64,000 nucleotides of DNA from an uncultured Bacteroidales bacterium (GTDB lineage: Bacteria; Bacteroidota; Bacteroidia; Bacteroidales; WCHB1-69), in assembly GCA_900317715.1 (NCBI GenBank), contig ONHS01000007.1:22222-86221 (forward strand), written 5' to 3'. Below the pieces are notes generated by a model that was given only the letters and a program-made list of their open reading frames with translations, searched no databases and was not told the origin of the DNA. This document shows, one piece after another, positions 1 through 7,864 of the stretch (positions are counted from its first letter, which is position 1; every line of letters starts with the position of its first letter). The translations under genes were made by a program, and so were the position numbers.

Positions 1-107
1 GTACGCACGCCCGATTCGCCTCGCAGCAGGGCAGCACAGTTCGCCTCCGCCCCGATTCCGAGCGCGGAAACCACCCCCATGCCGGTTATGACCACCCGAT
101 CACGCAT
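1..107 (-). CDS. beta-ketoacyl-ACP synthase, N-terminal fragment (cut by window edge)
   Basis: The first 35 codons read into a typical KAS I/II opening (VVITGMGVVSALG), which in this family leads into the thiolase fold that condenses acyl chains with malonyl-ACP. The start ATG at 107-105 shares one base with the stop of the upstream carrier protein (TAATG), so the two are probably translationally coupled. The catalytic Cys-His-His residues lie beyond the left edge and cannot be checked. By position it is another ketosynthase of the aryl-polyene/flexirubin-type operon that fills the first 4 kb. Confidence 0.8.
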   Translation of the reverse strand, partial: MRDRVVITGMGVVSALGIGAEANCAALLRGESGVR

Positions 108-364
108 TATTTCGTGCGGTTTGCAGCCACATAATCAGCCATCGTGCGCATAGAGGCGAAAATCTCCTTACCCTGTTTCGGGTCGGAAATCTTGATGCCG
201 TAGTTGCGTTCCAACAGCACGATCAGCTCCAACACGTCGATGGAGTCCAGGCCGAGACCTGCATCGCCAAACAACGGTGCATTGTCATTGATATCGGCAG
301 GCGTCATCTCTTCGAGGTTCAACGCCTCAATCATTTTGGTTTTTAATTCTTCGATCAATTCCAT
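107..364 (-). CDS. acyl carrier protein
   Basis: This 85-residue protein has the length and helical pattern of an acyl carrier protein. The phosphopantetheine attachment serine is in the motif GLDSIDVLEL (around residue 40). It would carry the growing chain as a thioester between the ketosynthases, dehydratase and acyltransferase of the same operon. It is the second carrier protein of the cluster (the other is at 3726-3968), as is usual for aryl-polyene and flexirubin clusters. Its start is preceded by a hairpin element (411-478) and ATCATCG-type repeats; its stop overlaps the next ketosynthase start. Confidence 0.92.
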   Translation of the reverse strand: MELIEELKTKMIEALNLEEMTPADINDNAPLFGDAGLGLDSIDVLELIVLLERNYGIKISDPKQGKEIFASMRTMADYVAANRTK

Positions 365-410
365 ATTATCGTTATTTTTGTCATTATCATCGTATCATCG
401 TCGTTATCCG

Positions 411-478
411 TTCCAGGGGTTTCGCTGCGCTCACCCCTGGCTACCAAGCTCTTGCCCCTAACGGGGCTGCTCAAGGAA
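411..478 (-). repeat. family C hairpin element
   Basis: Read on the minus strand this begins CCTTGAGCAGCCCC and forms two hairpins: GCCCC/GGGGC, then a longer stem CCAGGGG/CCCCTGG closed over GCGCAGC. It lies in the gap between the ketosynthase-like gene and the carrier protein, co-oriented with them. Related copies are at 51815, 56260 and 60449. There is no T-run after the stem, so it is not a simple terminator. Confidence 0.7.
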
Positions 479-1069
479 TTATGTTTTAAAAATGTTTGGG
501 CTTGACACATTCATAATTCTTAATTCCAATTCCGCCTCGTACTCCGTCTCCGACACGGCCTCCACCCATCCTGTCAGCACGCTGGTGGTCTCGCCGTCCA
601 TAAATGCGCGGTCAATCGCTTGGTTCATGGCCTCCTGCGATTTTTCGGGCAGGAGGATGAAGCTGCTTTCGCCGTGGTATTTGTTGCGGATGGCGATTTC
701 GCCGGTGACGATGTTGGGCAGCGTATAGACAAACACCGACGGCGAGGGGTAGAATTCCTCCGTATTGGCGATCGTGCGCTGGAACGTGCGGTCGGCGTTC
801 AGCGAGGAGTTGCGGTTGAAGAGGATCACGGCACGGTCGGCACGCGGCACGAAGCGCTCCCCTCCCTCTTCATTCAACAAAATCTCCGATGCGATGAAGC
901 CCACCTTGCACAACACGTCCATCTTGAAGAATTTCGGGTAGTCCATATTGAACTTGCGGTACAGCATCGTCAAGAACGAATCGCCCGCGACGGCCTCCGC
1001 CACGCGCTTCCCGTTCACATCCAAGAACTTCGGAGTCAGTTTGACTGTATGTTTTACCTTCGTGTTCAT
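479..1069 (-). CDS. truncated ketosynthase-like protein (N-terminal KAS domain only)
   Basis: The 196-residue product resembles only the N-terminal half of a beta-ketoacyl synthase, like the short Ketoacyl-synt_2-type proteins of aryl-polyene clusters. The segment PNIVTGEIAIRNKYHGESSF matches the stretch just before the active-site cysteine of a KAS, but the protein then diverges and has no recognisable Cys-His-His triad. Such short partners are thought to be non-catalytic or chain-length subunits; that role is inference here. It lies between a complete ketosynthase (1207-2358) and a carrier protein. Length and position suggest a genuine short family member rather than a recent truncation. 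Confidence 0.7.
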   Translation of the reverse strand: MNTKVKHTVKLTPKFLDVNGKRVAEAVAGDSFLTMLYRKFNMDYPKFFKMDVLCKVGFIASEILLNEEGGERFVPRADRAVILFNRNSSLNADRTFQRTIANTEEFYPSPSVFVYTLPNIVTGEIAIRNKYHGESSFILLPEKSQEAMNQAIDRAFMDGETTSVLTGWVEAVSETEYEAELELRIMNVSSPNIFKT

Positions 1070-1078
1070 TTATTTTTC

Positions 1079-1225
1079 AAACTTTGAACTTTGAACTTTG
1101 ACTTTGAACTTTGACTTTGAACTTTGACTTTGAACTATAAACCGTATACCCTAAACCCTAAACTCTAAACCCTAAACTCTAACCCCTAACCTCAATAACC
1201 CATAACCTATAACCCATAACCATTA
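1079..1225. repeat. degenerate heptamer tandem repeats
   Basis: Two adjoining 7-bp tracts fill the intergenic gap: repeats of GAACTTT, then repeats of CCCTAAA/CCTAAAC. The last units run into the 3' end of the ketosynthase gene. Units are imperfect but the period of seven is clear. Confidence 0.8.
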
Positions 1226-2358
1226 AAAGAAGCAGCCGCGTTGCACCCTCCAAAACCGGACAACAATTTCACGAACGCACGCTTCTGTGTGTCAATGGGT
1301 TCCGATGTAACCAGCACGGGCTGAGTGACGCCCAGCTCGTCGAAGCCGCGGGTGGCGGGCACTTTGCCATCCTCCAAAGCGCGCATCGTGAGCAGGGTTT
1401 CCAAGATGCCGGCGGCCCCGAGCGTGTGCCCGTAGTAGCCCTTCATGGCATTCACGGGGACTGCGTTCAGACCCGCGCGGTTGATGGCGATGGATTCCAT
1501 CTCATCGTTGTACATCGTGGAAGTTCCATGCACGTTCAGACAGGCTAAATCATTGGCGGTCAGACCGCTATCGTTGAGTACGGAGCAGAGTGCGCGGTAG
1601 CTACCCTCGCCCGTGCGCGACGGTCCGGAGATATGGTTCGCGTCGTTACGCACCGCACCCGCCAGCATCCGCCAACCGTCGGCGGAGTCGTCCGCCACCG
1701 TATAGACCACCGCGGCGGCGGCCTCTCCGAGGTTCAGCCCACGACGATTCGCGCTGAACGGTCGGCACTGCTCGTCCGACAACGCCTTCAGCGACTGGAA
1801 GCCCGCCACGATGAACGGCGACAACACATCCGCGCCAATCACCACGGCAGCGTCGTATTGTCCCGACATCAAACAACGATACGCCTCAATCTGTGCGCAC
1901 AATCCTGATATACAAGCATTTGACACTGTAATCGGCATATTCGGATTTCCGAAAAAGTTCGCCATCCTCTGAGCCGTATGCGCAGGCGTAACACGCTCTA
2001 AATCAAGATTCTCATCTGCCAGCAACTCCACATTGCCTTTGGTTGAGGAGAGAATGAAGATCACTCGCTCAGATTTCGGATCTATTCCGCTCTGTTTCAC
2101 CGATTTAACAGCAGAAAGCAGAGCTATTTTCTCGAATTTAGTACGAAATGAGGCGACAACATTTGCACTCAGTTCGCGTGCCAATTCGGCCTCCAATATC
2201 TCATCGGGAATCAGCGACACAAAGCAGGGGAACGGCAGATTCCACAACGATTCGTAACGGCGCAGCTCAGAACGTCCATTCATTACAGACTGGAAATTCT
2301 CCTCCACCGTGAAACCGAGCGGACTAATGATACTCTCCCCTATCTTCTTCACTATCAT
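1207..2358 (-). CDS. beta-ketoacyl-ACP synthase (KAS II-like)
   Basis: This complete 383-residue ketosynthase condenses acyl and malonyl units during polyene chain elongation. The catalytic triad is visible: Cys149 in SNACISG, His277 in NVHGTSTMYND and His311 in KGYYGHTLGAAG, followed by the glycine-rich end GFGGCNAAASF. Its ATG overlaps the stop of the upstream dehydratase as ATGA, which argues for coupled translation and fixes the start. A KAS surrounded by dedicated carrier proteins, dehydratase and acyltransferase fits an aryl-polyene or flexirubin pathway rather than primary fatty-acid synthesis. Confidence 0.9.
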   Translation of the reverse strand: MIVKKIGESIISPLGFTVEENFQSVMNGRSELRRYESLWNLPFPCFVSLIPDEILEAELARELSANVVASFRTKFEKIALLSAVKSVKQSGIDPKSERVIFILSSTKGNVELLADENLDLERVTPAHTAQRMANFFGNPNMPITVSNACISGLCAQIEAYRCLMSGQYDAAVVIGADVLSPFIVAGFQSLKALSDEQCRPFSANRRGLNLGEAAAAVVYTVADDSADGWRMLAGAVRNDANHISGPSRTGEGSYRALCSVLNDSGLTANDLACLNVHGTSTMYNDEMESIAINRAGLNAVPVNAMKGYYGHTLGAAGILETLLTMRALEDGKVPATRGFDELGVTQPVLVTSEPIDTQKRAFVKLLSGFGGCNAAASFNGYGL

Positions 2359-2795
2359 GACTCTACCCTTTCTCCTGATACGGTTATTTTCAATTCCGCC
2401 GACGCAATCAGTCGATTCTCCACAAACGACTCGGCGGACACTAATTTCATATCAAAAACATCTTCCAGCACGGTCATGCGAGTAACCAAGGTCTCCCCCA
2501 CTTTCGGCACCTCATCAATGTGCATTTTCTTAATGGAGCCTATGTACCCCACTCTCACGCCTTTCGCGCCCTTCAAGCATTTGTCCACATAGCCCAGCTG
2601 TGCCGCACACGTCTGCGCCATATTCTCGATGATCGCATACGCCTTCAGCGCACCATCTTCCACGAAAATATTATCCTGACGAATAACCAGCGCCGTCTCC
2701 GCCGACTTTTCATCAGCAGAAACCAGCCGGTCCACCATCACCATGGGTGGTTGTTGCGGCAGAAGTGCCCGTATATCAACCTCTTGCATATTCAT
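2355..2795 (-). CDS. 3-hydroxyacyl-ACP dehydratase-like hotdog protein
   Basis: A hotdog-fold protein of the FabZ/FabA-like type: the opening DIRALLPQQPPMVMVDRL and the helix ENMAQTCAAQLGY are characteristic. In the pathway it would dehydrate the 3-hydroxyacyl-ACP to an enoyl intermediate, leaving conjugated double bonds. Its stop overlaps the next ketosynthase start (ATGA). The start is uncertain: the sequence upstream is a GATGAA-type repeat with in-frame ATGs at 2837, 2816, 2795 and 2789. The ATG at 2837 would overlap the acyltransferase stop as ATGA, but family alignment favours 2795 or 2789. Confidence 0.8.
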   Translation of the reverse strand: MNMQEVDIRALLPQQPPMVMVDRLVSADEKSAETALVIRQDNIFVEDGALKAYAIIENMAQTCAAQLGYVDKCLKGAKGVRVGYIGSIKKMHIDEVPKVGETLVTRMTVLEDVFDMKLVSAESFVENRLIASAELKITVSGERVES

Positions 2796-2833
2796 CGTCC
2801 ATTCATCGTTATTCATCGTGCATTCATCGCCCT

Positions 2834-3715
2834 TCATTCGTCCCAAAATTCGTAATAGTTAAACCACTGCTCCGGATACTCCCGCAGCACCTCCTCCAGA
2901 TGTCCCACATACTGGCGGACGTAAGCGTTTATACGGTCATTCCTGGTCTCGCCCTCTTTCTGTAACCTGTTGACATACACCTTATAGCGTTTTGCCGAGG
3001 CTTTCATCACGTTCACGGTGAGCACGGGCAGGTCGCGTTGCGCCGCGAGGGCGAAGGGTCCCATCGGGAAGCGGGCGGGTGCAGCCAAGAAGTCGCATGT
3101 CACCGTGCGCTGCTTGCCCACCAGACGGTCGCTCGGGAAGCTGACGCTCTCTCCGTTGTCAAGCGCATCATTGATCAGGAAAAGGTGCGACAAATCATTC
3201 TTCACAGGGATGATGCGGATGTTGGTATTCTCGAAAAGCCGCTGGCGATTCTCCACAATGGCCTCAGCCTCTTCACCGAAAGCGAGCGCGTTGAAGCGTT
3301 TCTTCGTCGCCACCAACGTATAACCAGCCAGCTCATAGCAGCCGACATGCGCACTGAGAATCATGAAACCGGGATCCTGCTCGGCCAATTCCTGATAAAG
3401 GTGATAATTTTCCACTTCCACATCGAACTTTCCGCCGCTGAACATATAGAAGCGGTCGAGGATGACTTGTGAAAAGCGACAAAAATTGTGATAAACGCCA
3501 AAAAAAGCTTTCAAAGGACGACGACCCAGTCTCTTCGTATAATAGTGATACATAGGCTTATAGCCCTTTGAAAACGCAAAATAGAAAGGTATCACGAAAA
3601 CGGCCACAAAACCGTAAATCAGTCGCAGGGGTACATGTCGTACGATATGCACGAGGCTCCTGTGCATCCACGAGGTTCCGTCGGTTCCGCCTTGCCAAGC
3701 CCGTTCCTGCGCCAT
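2834..3715 (-). CDS. LpxL/HtrB-like lysophospholipid acyltransferase
   Basis: The 293-residue product is an integral inner-membrane acyltransferase. It has an N-terminal hydrophobic segment (VAVFVIPFYFAF) and the HX4E catalytic motif in SAHVGCYELAG, followed by the substrate-binding patch FPSDRLVGKQ and DFLAAPARFPMGPFALA. Such enzymes in polyene pigment clusters are proposed to move the finished acyl chain from ACP to a lipid acceptor. The ATG at 3715 is preferred because it leaves 10 bp after the carrier protein stop; an upstream in-frame ATG (3745) would overlap that gene. Confidence 0.85.
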   Translation of the reverse strand: MAQERAWQGGTDGTSWMHRSLVHIVRHVPLRLIYGFVAVFVIPFYFAFSKGYKPMYHYYTKRLGRRPLKAFFGVYHNFCRFSQVILDRFYMFSGGKFDVEVENYHLYQELAEQDPGFMILSAHVGCYELAGYTLVATKKRFNALAFGEEAEAIVENRQRLFENTNIRIIPVKNDLSHLFLINDALDNGESVSFPSDRLVGKQRTVTCDFLAAPARFPMGPFALAAQRDLPVLTVNVMKASAKRYKVYVNRLQKEGETRNDRINAYVRQYVGHLEEVLREYPEQWFNYYEFWDE

Positions 3716-3725
3716 GCGAGAGGTT

Positions 3726-3968
3726 TTAGGCCACCTTGGAGGCAATGTAATCGTAGAACTGGCCCAATGTCTTCACCGTCTTCATCTCCTCCGGCTTGAT
3801 CTTGAAGCCGAATTGCTTCTCCACAATGACCACGATATCCACAAAATCGAGGCTGTCGAGGCCCAGATGCTCCTTCAACAGAGCCTCAGGTTTCAGTTTT
3901 TCCTCGTCAATTTCCAGTTCGTCAATCAAAAAAGCATTCACTTTTTCTTCAATTTCACTTCTATCCAT
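3726..3968 (-). CDS. acyl carrier protein, first gene of the operon
   Basis: An 80-residue acyl carrier protein with the phosphopantetheine site HLGLDSLDFVDIV and the acidic helix pattern of the family. I chose the ATG at 3968; an upstream in-frame ATG (4031) would lie upstream of the -7 box at 4019-4026. It is the promoter-proximal gene of the polyene operon, which runs leftwards off the window without any visible terminator. Confidence 0.9.
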   Translation of the reverse strand: MDRSEIEEKVNAFLIDELEIDEEKLKPEALLKEHLGLDSLDFVDIVVIVEKQFGFKIKPEEMKTVKTLGQFYDYIASKVA

Positions 3969-4018
3969 ATTGATTTGCAAACAGTTACCAAAAGTATTAC
4001 TATTTAAAATATCGGCGG

Positions 4019-4026
4019 CAAAAATA
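4019..4026 (-). promoter_or_regulatory. Bacteroidota -7 box for the polyene operon
   Basis: TATTTTTG on the minus strand matches TAnnTTTG, about 50 bp before the carrier protein ATG. No TTTG is present at the expected 19-21 bp upstream. Confidence 0.6.
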
Positions 4027-4086
4027 CGCAAAATTATCGAAACATCCGATTGTTTTTTTGAAACCTGAAACTTGAAACCTGAAACT

Positions 4087-4120
4087 AAAAAAGCCCCTCA
4101 CCATTCGGCAAGGGGCTTTT
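4087..4120 (-). terminator. rho-independent terminator after the beta-helix lipoprotein
   Basis: On the minus strand AGCCCCT and AGGGGCT form a stem around a 12-nt loop, followed by a run of T. It lies 23 bp past the stop of the gene at 4143-5603. Confidence 0.85.
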
Positions 4121-4142
4121 ATTGTCTTAAAGAAGGCTGTTA

Positions 4143-5603
4143 TTATCTTTTCGCCAGTTTCTTGTTTCCGGGCCAAGAGGTAAGAACCTGTTCCTTGTTG
4201 CGCTCGTAGATATTGCCCTCGTCGCAGTTGGAGAAACTAAGACCGGAAGCCGTCACATGGTAGTTGGAGAAGGCGTATTGATCGGTATCCCAATCCACCG
4301 GGATGGCGATGCTCATGCCGTAGCCATTGCTGCCGCTGAAAATCACGTTGCTCAAAGCAAGGCGGGTATCCTCATTCGTGGTTAAAGCAGCATCATCTGA
4401 ATGCATGCCTGCATTCTGGATGTTGCAGTAGGTCAGGTTGCAGCCGCCGTTGGTCTGACGGGTGGAAGCGATTTCGATGCCGTCCCAATAGCCGGGCTCG
4501 TTGTTAAGAGCGCGGAAAACGACGGGTTGGGAAGCAGTGCCGTTGACCTGCAGCAAAGCGTTGGCGTTCACCGAAACGCTCTGTTCGTATGCCATAACAA
4601 ACACCACACCAGCATTCACCTTCGCAATGGCGTTGCCATCCACATGAAGACCGGTCGGCAAATAATAAGGGATACCTTGATTGGAATATGTGGCCGTGAC
4701 ATTGGCCTCGTCGAGCCAGTAGTCGTCAATCATGATCATGTTAAACGTCTGGTTGTAGTTCGGGGAGGTATTGTAGGTGTTGCCGGTGCCGAGGCAATTG
4801 ACTTTCTCATGGGTGTTCAACACCAAGGGATAGCCCGAGACATGCTGAAGGGTATTGTTCTCGAAAGCGGTGAAAACACCTTCGTAACCGAGGACTGCCC
4901 CGTTACTTTGGGAGTAGTTGATGTTGCAGTGCTTCATGGAGAGTTTGCCGCTCACATACAGCACCTGGTCGCCGCTGCCGCCATTGATGAAATTGACATA
5001 CTCGAACTGGTTGTCATTACGTTTGGATGTGATTTCCACGCGATTCCAGGCGCCTGGGTTCGGGTTGTTGGTCGGACCCGTGAGGGTGATGGGATTGTCA
5101 GCGGTGCCCACCATGCGCAGACCGGCATTCTCCTCCACGATGATACTGCCGTCCGTACCTGTAAACATAATGGTCACTCCGGGTTCAATGGTCAACAAGG
5201 CGTTGCCTTCCACCCAGAAAGTACCGTCGATGATGTAATCAACACCACCCGAATGGTTGGTCCAAGTGGCGTTTGAGGAGATTGCGCCGGAGATTTCCAC
5301 CGCGCCTTCCGTGCCACCACCGCCGGGGGTGTCGCTGAACGTGGCGATGAACTCGGCGTTGCCGCTCACCACAACTTTGCGGGGATTCTCGGTGTTGCCG
5401 TCGTTCCAACAGTTGAAATAATAACCCTGTGCGGGAACGGCGGAGATGGTGGCCGTCTCGCCGTCCTTGTAGCTGCCGCTACCCGTGACGGTACCCCAAT
5501 CTGGATTGTTGGACTTCACCGTGATGGTGAAACTTTTCTTACAACCTGTCATGGTCAGCACGACCAGAAGAGCCAAAGCAGAAATCTTAATCAATCTTTT
5601 CAT
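4143..5603 (-). CDS. surface lipoprotein with InlB-like repeat and parallel beta-helix
   Basis: The N-terminus is a type II signal peptide with lipobox LTMTGC, so the mature protein starts at Cys21 and is lipid-anchored. Residues 25-90 resemble a divergent InlB B-repeat (GYYFNCWNDGNTENP). After a glycine-rich linker, residues 105-460 are rich in short repeated strands with Asn/Gly turns (LTIEPGVTIMF, NPITLTGPTNN), typical of a right-handed beta-helix as in pectate lyase-like or adhesin proteins. There are no obvious catalytic residues, so binding to polysaccharide or surfaces is only inference. It has its own promoter and terminator and is divergent from the PHP gene. Confidence 0.75.
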   Translation of the reverse strand: MKRLIKISALALLVVLTMTGCKKSFTITVKSNNPDWGTVTGSGSYKDGETATISAVPAQGYYFNCWNDGNTENPRKVVVSGNAEFIATFSDTPGGGGTEGAVEISGAISSNATWTNHSGGVDYIIDGTFWVEGNALLTIEPGVTIMFTGTDGSIIVEENAGLRMVGTADNPITLTGPTNNPNPGAWNRVEITSKRNDNQFEYVNFINGGSGDQVLYVSGKLSMKHCNINYSQSNGAVLGYEGVFTAFENNTLQHVSGYPLVLNTHEKVNCLGTGNTYNTSPNYNQTFNMIMIDDYWLDEANVTATYSNQGIPYYLPTGLHVDGNAIAKVNAGVVFVMAYEQSVSVNANALLQVNGTASQPVVFRALNNEPGYWDGIEIASTRQTNGGCNLTYCNIQNAGMHSDDAALTTNEDTRLALSNVIFSGSNGYGMSIAIPVDWDTDQYAFSNYHVTASGLSFSNCDEGNIYERNKEQVLTSWPGNKKLAKR

Positions 5604-5656
5604 TGCTGAAATTTGTTTATGAATAATTAATGAATTTGTCCAAAAAATAGCGGCGG

Positions 5657-5664
5657 CAAAAATA
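5657..5664 (-). promoter_or_regulatory. -7 box of the beta-helix lipoprotein
   Basis: TATTTTTG on the minus strand, 54 bp before the lipoprotein start; divergent from the box at 5703. Confidence 0.55.
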
Positions 5665-5702
5665 CAATTTTTGGAAAATGAAAGAGTCGTTTGTAAAATT
5701 TG

Positions 5703-5710
5703 TATCTTTG
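5703..5710 (+). promoter_or_regulatory. -7 box of the PHP gene
   Basis: TATCTTTG matches TAnnTTTG, 20 bp before the ATG at 5731, giving a very short leader. No TTTG at the canonical distance. Confidence 0.55.
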
Positions 5711-5730
5711 CCCGCTAAAACTGAGAATGG

Positions 5731-6474
5731 ATGAACATCTATAAGGCTGATTTACACACCCATACGCTTTTTTCTCCGTGCGGTGACTTGGACATGACCC
5801 CGGAGAACATCATCTCCATTGCGCTGGAGAAGGGGCTCGACGTGATCGCCATCACCGACCACAACGCCACGCGCCACTGCCGATTGGCGGAGCACTACTC
5901 GCACAACCGCGACATCTTCGTGCTGTGCGGCGCGGAGGTGACCACCAAGGAGGAAGCCCACTGTCTGGCTTACTTTGGCGACCACGAGTCGCTCGACAAG
6001 TTCCAAGCGTACCTTGACGAGCACCTGCCCGACATCCCCAACGACCCTGAGTTTTTCGGCGACCAAGTGCAGATTGACGAGGAGATGAACATCATCTATG
6101 AGGAGCCGAAATTGCTCACCTCGGCTATCGACCAGAACGTCAACCAGATAGCTGACAAAGTACACGAACTCGGCGGACTTTTTGTCCCCGCGCACGTTGA
6201 CAAGATGAAAAACAGCCTCATCGCGCAGTTGGGTTTCATCCCGTTCGACTTGGAATACGATGCGGTGGAACTTTCCAAGCACGGCGACAAAGACGAAATC
6301 CTGAAAGTCCACAAATATCTGAAGAACAAGATGTTCACCAGAAGCTCCGACGCCCACCAGCCCGATGTCATCGGCACCGCCCCCTGCTACCTGAAAATGG
6401 AAACCCGCAGCTTCGACGAAATCCGCAAGGCATTCCACGGCGAGGACGGACGGGAAGTGCTGCTGTCGGTTTGA
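5731..6474 (+). CDS. PHP-domain phosphoesterase
   Basis: A 247-residue PHP-family metal-dependent hydrolase. Metal ligands typical of the fold are visible: His9 and His11 in ADLHTHTLFSPCG, Asp43-His44 in AITDHNATRH, Glu69 in GAEVTT, His155 in FVPAHVDK and Asp207/His209 in SSDAHQP. Members hydrolyse phosphoester bonds of nucleotides or small molecules; the substrate is not evident. With the DRTGG and ATPase genes downstream it matches a gene set that in many anaerobes accompanies the electron-bifurcating [FeFe]-hydrogenase operon, but no hydrogenase subunit is present here. Confidence 0.85.
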   Translation: MNIYKADLHTHTLFSPCGDLDMTPENIISIALEKGLDVIAITDHNATRHCRLAEHYSHNRDIFVLCGAEVTTKEEAHCLAYFGDHESLDKFQAYLDEHLPDIPNDPEFFGDQVQIDEEMNIIYEEPKLLTSAIDQNVNQIADKVHELGGLFVPAHVDKMKNSLIAQLGFIPFDLEYDAVELSKHGDKDEILKVHKYLKNKMFTRSSDAHQPDVIGTAPCYLKMETRSFDEIRKAFHGEDGREVLLSV

Positions 6475-6713
6475 TGACGTGTGACGTGTGACGTATGACG
6501 TGTGACGTGTGATTTGTGAGGAAGAGATGATGAGATGAGAAGATGCCCCTCGCCCCCTTGAACTTTGAACTTTGAACCTTGAACTTTGAACCTTCTAACC
6601 TTTAACCTTTAACCTCTAAACCCTAAACCCTAAACCTTAAACTCTAAACCCTAAACTCTCAACCCTAAACCCTAAACTTGAAACCTAAAACTTGAAACTA
6701 AAACCAAATACAA
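6475..6713. repeat. heptamer tandem repeats between PHP and DRTGG genes
   Basis: A chain of 7-bp repeat families: TGACGTG/TGACGTA directly after the PHP stop, then GAACTTT, then AACCCTA-type units and GAAACCT. The first tract places TGA in all three frames just after the stop codon. Confidence 0.8.
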
Positions 6714-6714
6714 T

Positions 6715-7050
6715 ATGACCGTAAAAGAATTAAAAGAAAAAATGAATCTCACCGTGTTCTGTGGTGAGGACAACATGGACACCGAAATTAAAGGCGGCTA
6801 TGTATCTGATTTATTGAGTGATGTGATGGGATTCGCGCAGGAAGGACACGTTTGGGTGACCCTGCAGACGCATAAGAACGTCATCGCCATCGCCTCCCTG
6901 AAGGAACTGGCGTGCGTCATCCTTGTGAAGGGCAACAAACCCGACGACGACATGCTGGAACAAGCCAAAGAGGAGGACATCCCCGTGTTGGGCACCACCG
7001 AACAGACCTTTGAGGTGGCCGGACAAATCTACAAGTACTTAACCGCTTAG
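6715..7050 (+). CDS. DRTGG-domain protein
   Basis: A 111-residue protein with the fold pattern of DRTGG domains (GGYVSDLLSDVMGFAQEG, then WVTLQTHKNVIAIASLKEL and a C-terminal GTTEQTFEVAGQIYKYL). DRTGG domains are thought to sense nucleotides or other ligands; no catalytic residues are seen. It is two bases from the ATPase gene and so co-transcribed with it. In hydrogenase operons equivalent proteins are presumed redox or regulatory partners, which is the best guess for this one. Confidence 0.8.
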   Translation: MTVKELKEKMNLTVFCGEDNMDTEIKGGYVSDLLSDVMGFAQEGHVWVTLQTHKNVIAIASLKELACVILVKGNKPDDDMLEQAKEEDIPVLGTTEQTFEVAGQIYKYLTA

Positions 7051-7052
7051 TT

Positions 7053-7598
7053 ATGAAAGACTTGTCGATGCACATCATGGACATTCTGCAGAATTCCACA
7101 CGTGCAAAAGCCAACAACATCACCCTCGAGGTACTGGAGAACTACGATGCGGACACGCTGACGCTGATTTTCAAGGACGACGGCTGCGGCATGAGCGCGG
7201 AAACCGTGGAGAAGGTCACCAACCCCTTCTTCACGACGCGCACCACGCGCAAGGTGGGACTGGGACTGCCGTTGCTGAAGCAGAACACCGAGATGACCGG
7301 TGGCTCGATGAAGATCGATAGCGAAGTCGGCGTGGGCACGACCGTCACCGCTGTCTTCGGCCTCACCCATCTCGACCGTCCGCCTATGGGCGACCTCGCC
7401 GGCACCATGGTACTCACCATCGCCGCACATCCCGAAATCCACTTCGTGCTGCACTTCCAGCGAGTCAAGGACGGCAAAGAGGAGACCGACTACGTGCTTG
7501 ACACCGACGAACTCTACGAAGCCCTCGACGGAGTGTCGCTGCAAGAGCCCGAGGTGATGGCGTATATCAAAGAGATGGTAGAAGAGAACATCAAATAG
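7053..7598 (+). CDS. GHKL ATP-binding protein (anti-sigma factor/histidine-kinase-like ATPase)
   Basis: A 181-residue HATPase_c domain protein. The N box (HIMDILQNSTRAKA), G1 box (DDGCGMS), G2 box (TTRTTRKVGLGLPLLKQ) and the GVGTTVTAVF strand are all present, so ATP binding is likely. There is no phospho-accepting histidine or sensor domain, so it resembles stand-alone RsbW-like or hydrogenase-linked ATPases. The C-terminal 60 residues are acidic and unassigned. It ends the three-gene set and is followed by a strong terminator; the hydrogenase genes that often come next are absent. Confidence 0.82.
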   Translation: MKDLSMHIMDILQNSTRAKANNITLEVLENYDADTLTLIFKDDGCGMSAETVEKVTNPFFTTRTTRKVGLGLPLLKQNTEMTGGSMKIDSEVGVGTTVTAVFGLTHLDRPPMGDLAGTMVLTIAAHPEIHFVLHFQRVKDGKEETDYVLDTDELYEALDGVSLQEPEVMAYIKEMVEENIK

Positions 7599-7628
7599 TT
7601 AGCAGTTAGAAGTTAGTAGTTAGCAGTT

Positions 7629-7662
7629 GGGAGTGATTGTTTTTTTTCACTCCCTTTTTTTT
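7629..7662 (+). terminator. rho-independent terminator after the ATPase gene
   Basis: GGGAGTGA pairs with TCACTCCC around an 11-nt T-rich loop, followed by eight T. It begins directly after TTAGNAG heptamers that follow the stop codon. Confidence 0.9.
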
Positions 7663-7672
7663 ACGCGTAGTC

Positions 7673-7783
7673 ATCAACACAAAGCAACCAACACAAAGTA
7701 ACCAACACGTAGTCACCAACACGTAGTCATCAACACAAAGTAACCAACACGTAGTTATCACACGAAGTTATCAACATTTACTC
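7673..7783. repeat. 14-bp (2 x 7) tandem repeat tract
   Basis: About eight imperfect units alternate CAACACA/CAACACG with AAGTAAC/TAGTCAT, a 14-bp period that is twice the heptamer period seen elsewhere. It precedes the promoter of the T9SS protein. Confidence 0.8.
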
Positions 7784-7812
7784 AACAACATGATTCTTTG
7801 ACAAATAAAATG

Positions 7813-7820
7813 TATTTTTG
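7813..7820 (+). promoter_or_regulatory. -7 box of the T9SS-secreted protein
   Basis: TATTTTTG lies 45 bp before the ATG at 7865; a TTTG at 7797-7800 is closer (12 bp) than the usual 19-21. Confidence 0.55.
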
Positions 7821-7864
7821 CAGGTTGAAATTTTAACGATTAATTCTTAATAAAAACGTATAAT

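Noticed and set aside
620..1087. Long plus-strand frames opposite real genes (also at 4401, 5752, 7880, 8723, 19963)
   Set aside because: They are antisense shadows of well-supported coding sequences with no family features.
1140..1225. Telomere-like CCCTAAA repeats (also 6600-6690) hinting at eukaryotic contamination
   Set aside because: They are degenerate, flanked by bacterial genes, and are one of several heptamer families in the same window.
7673..7783. CRISPR-like array
   Set aside because: Units of 14 bp without unique spacers; it is a simple tandem repeat with no cas genes.
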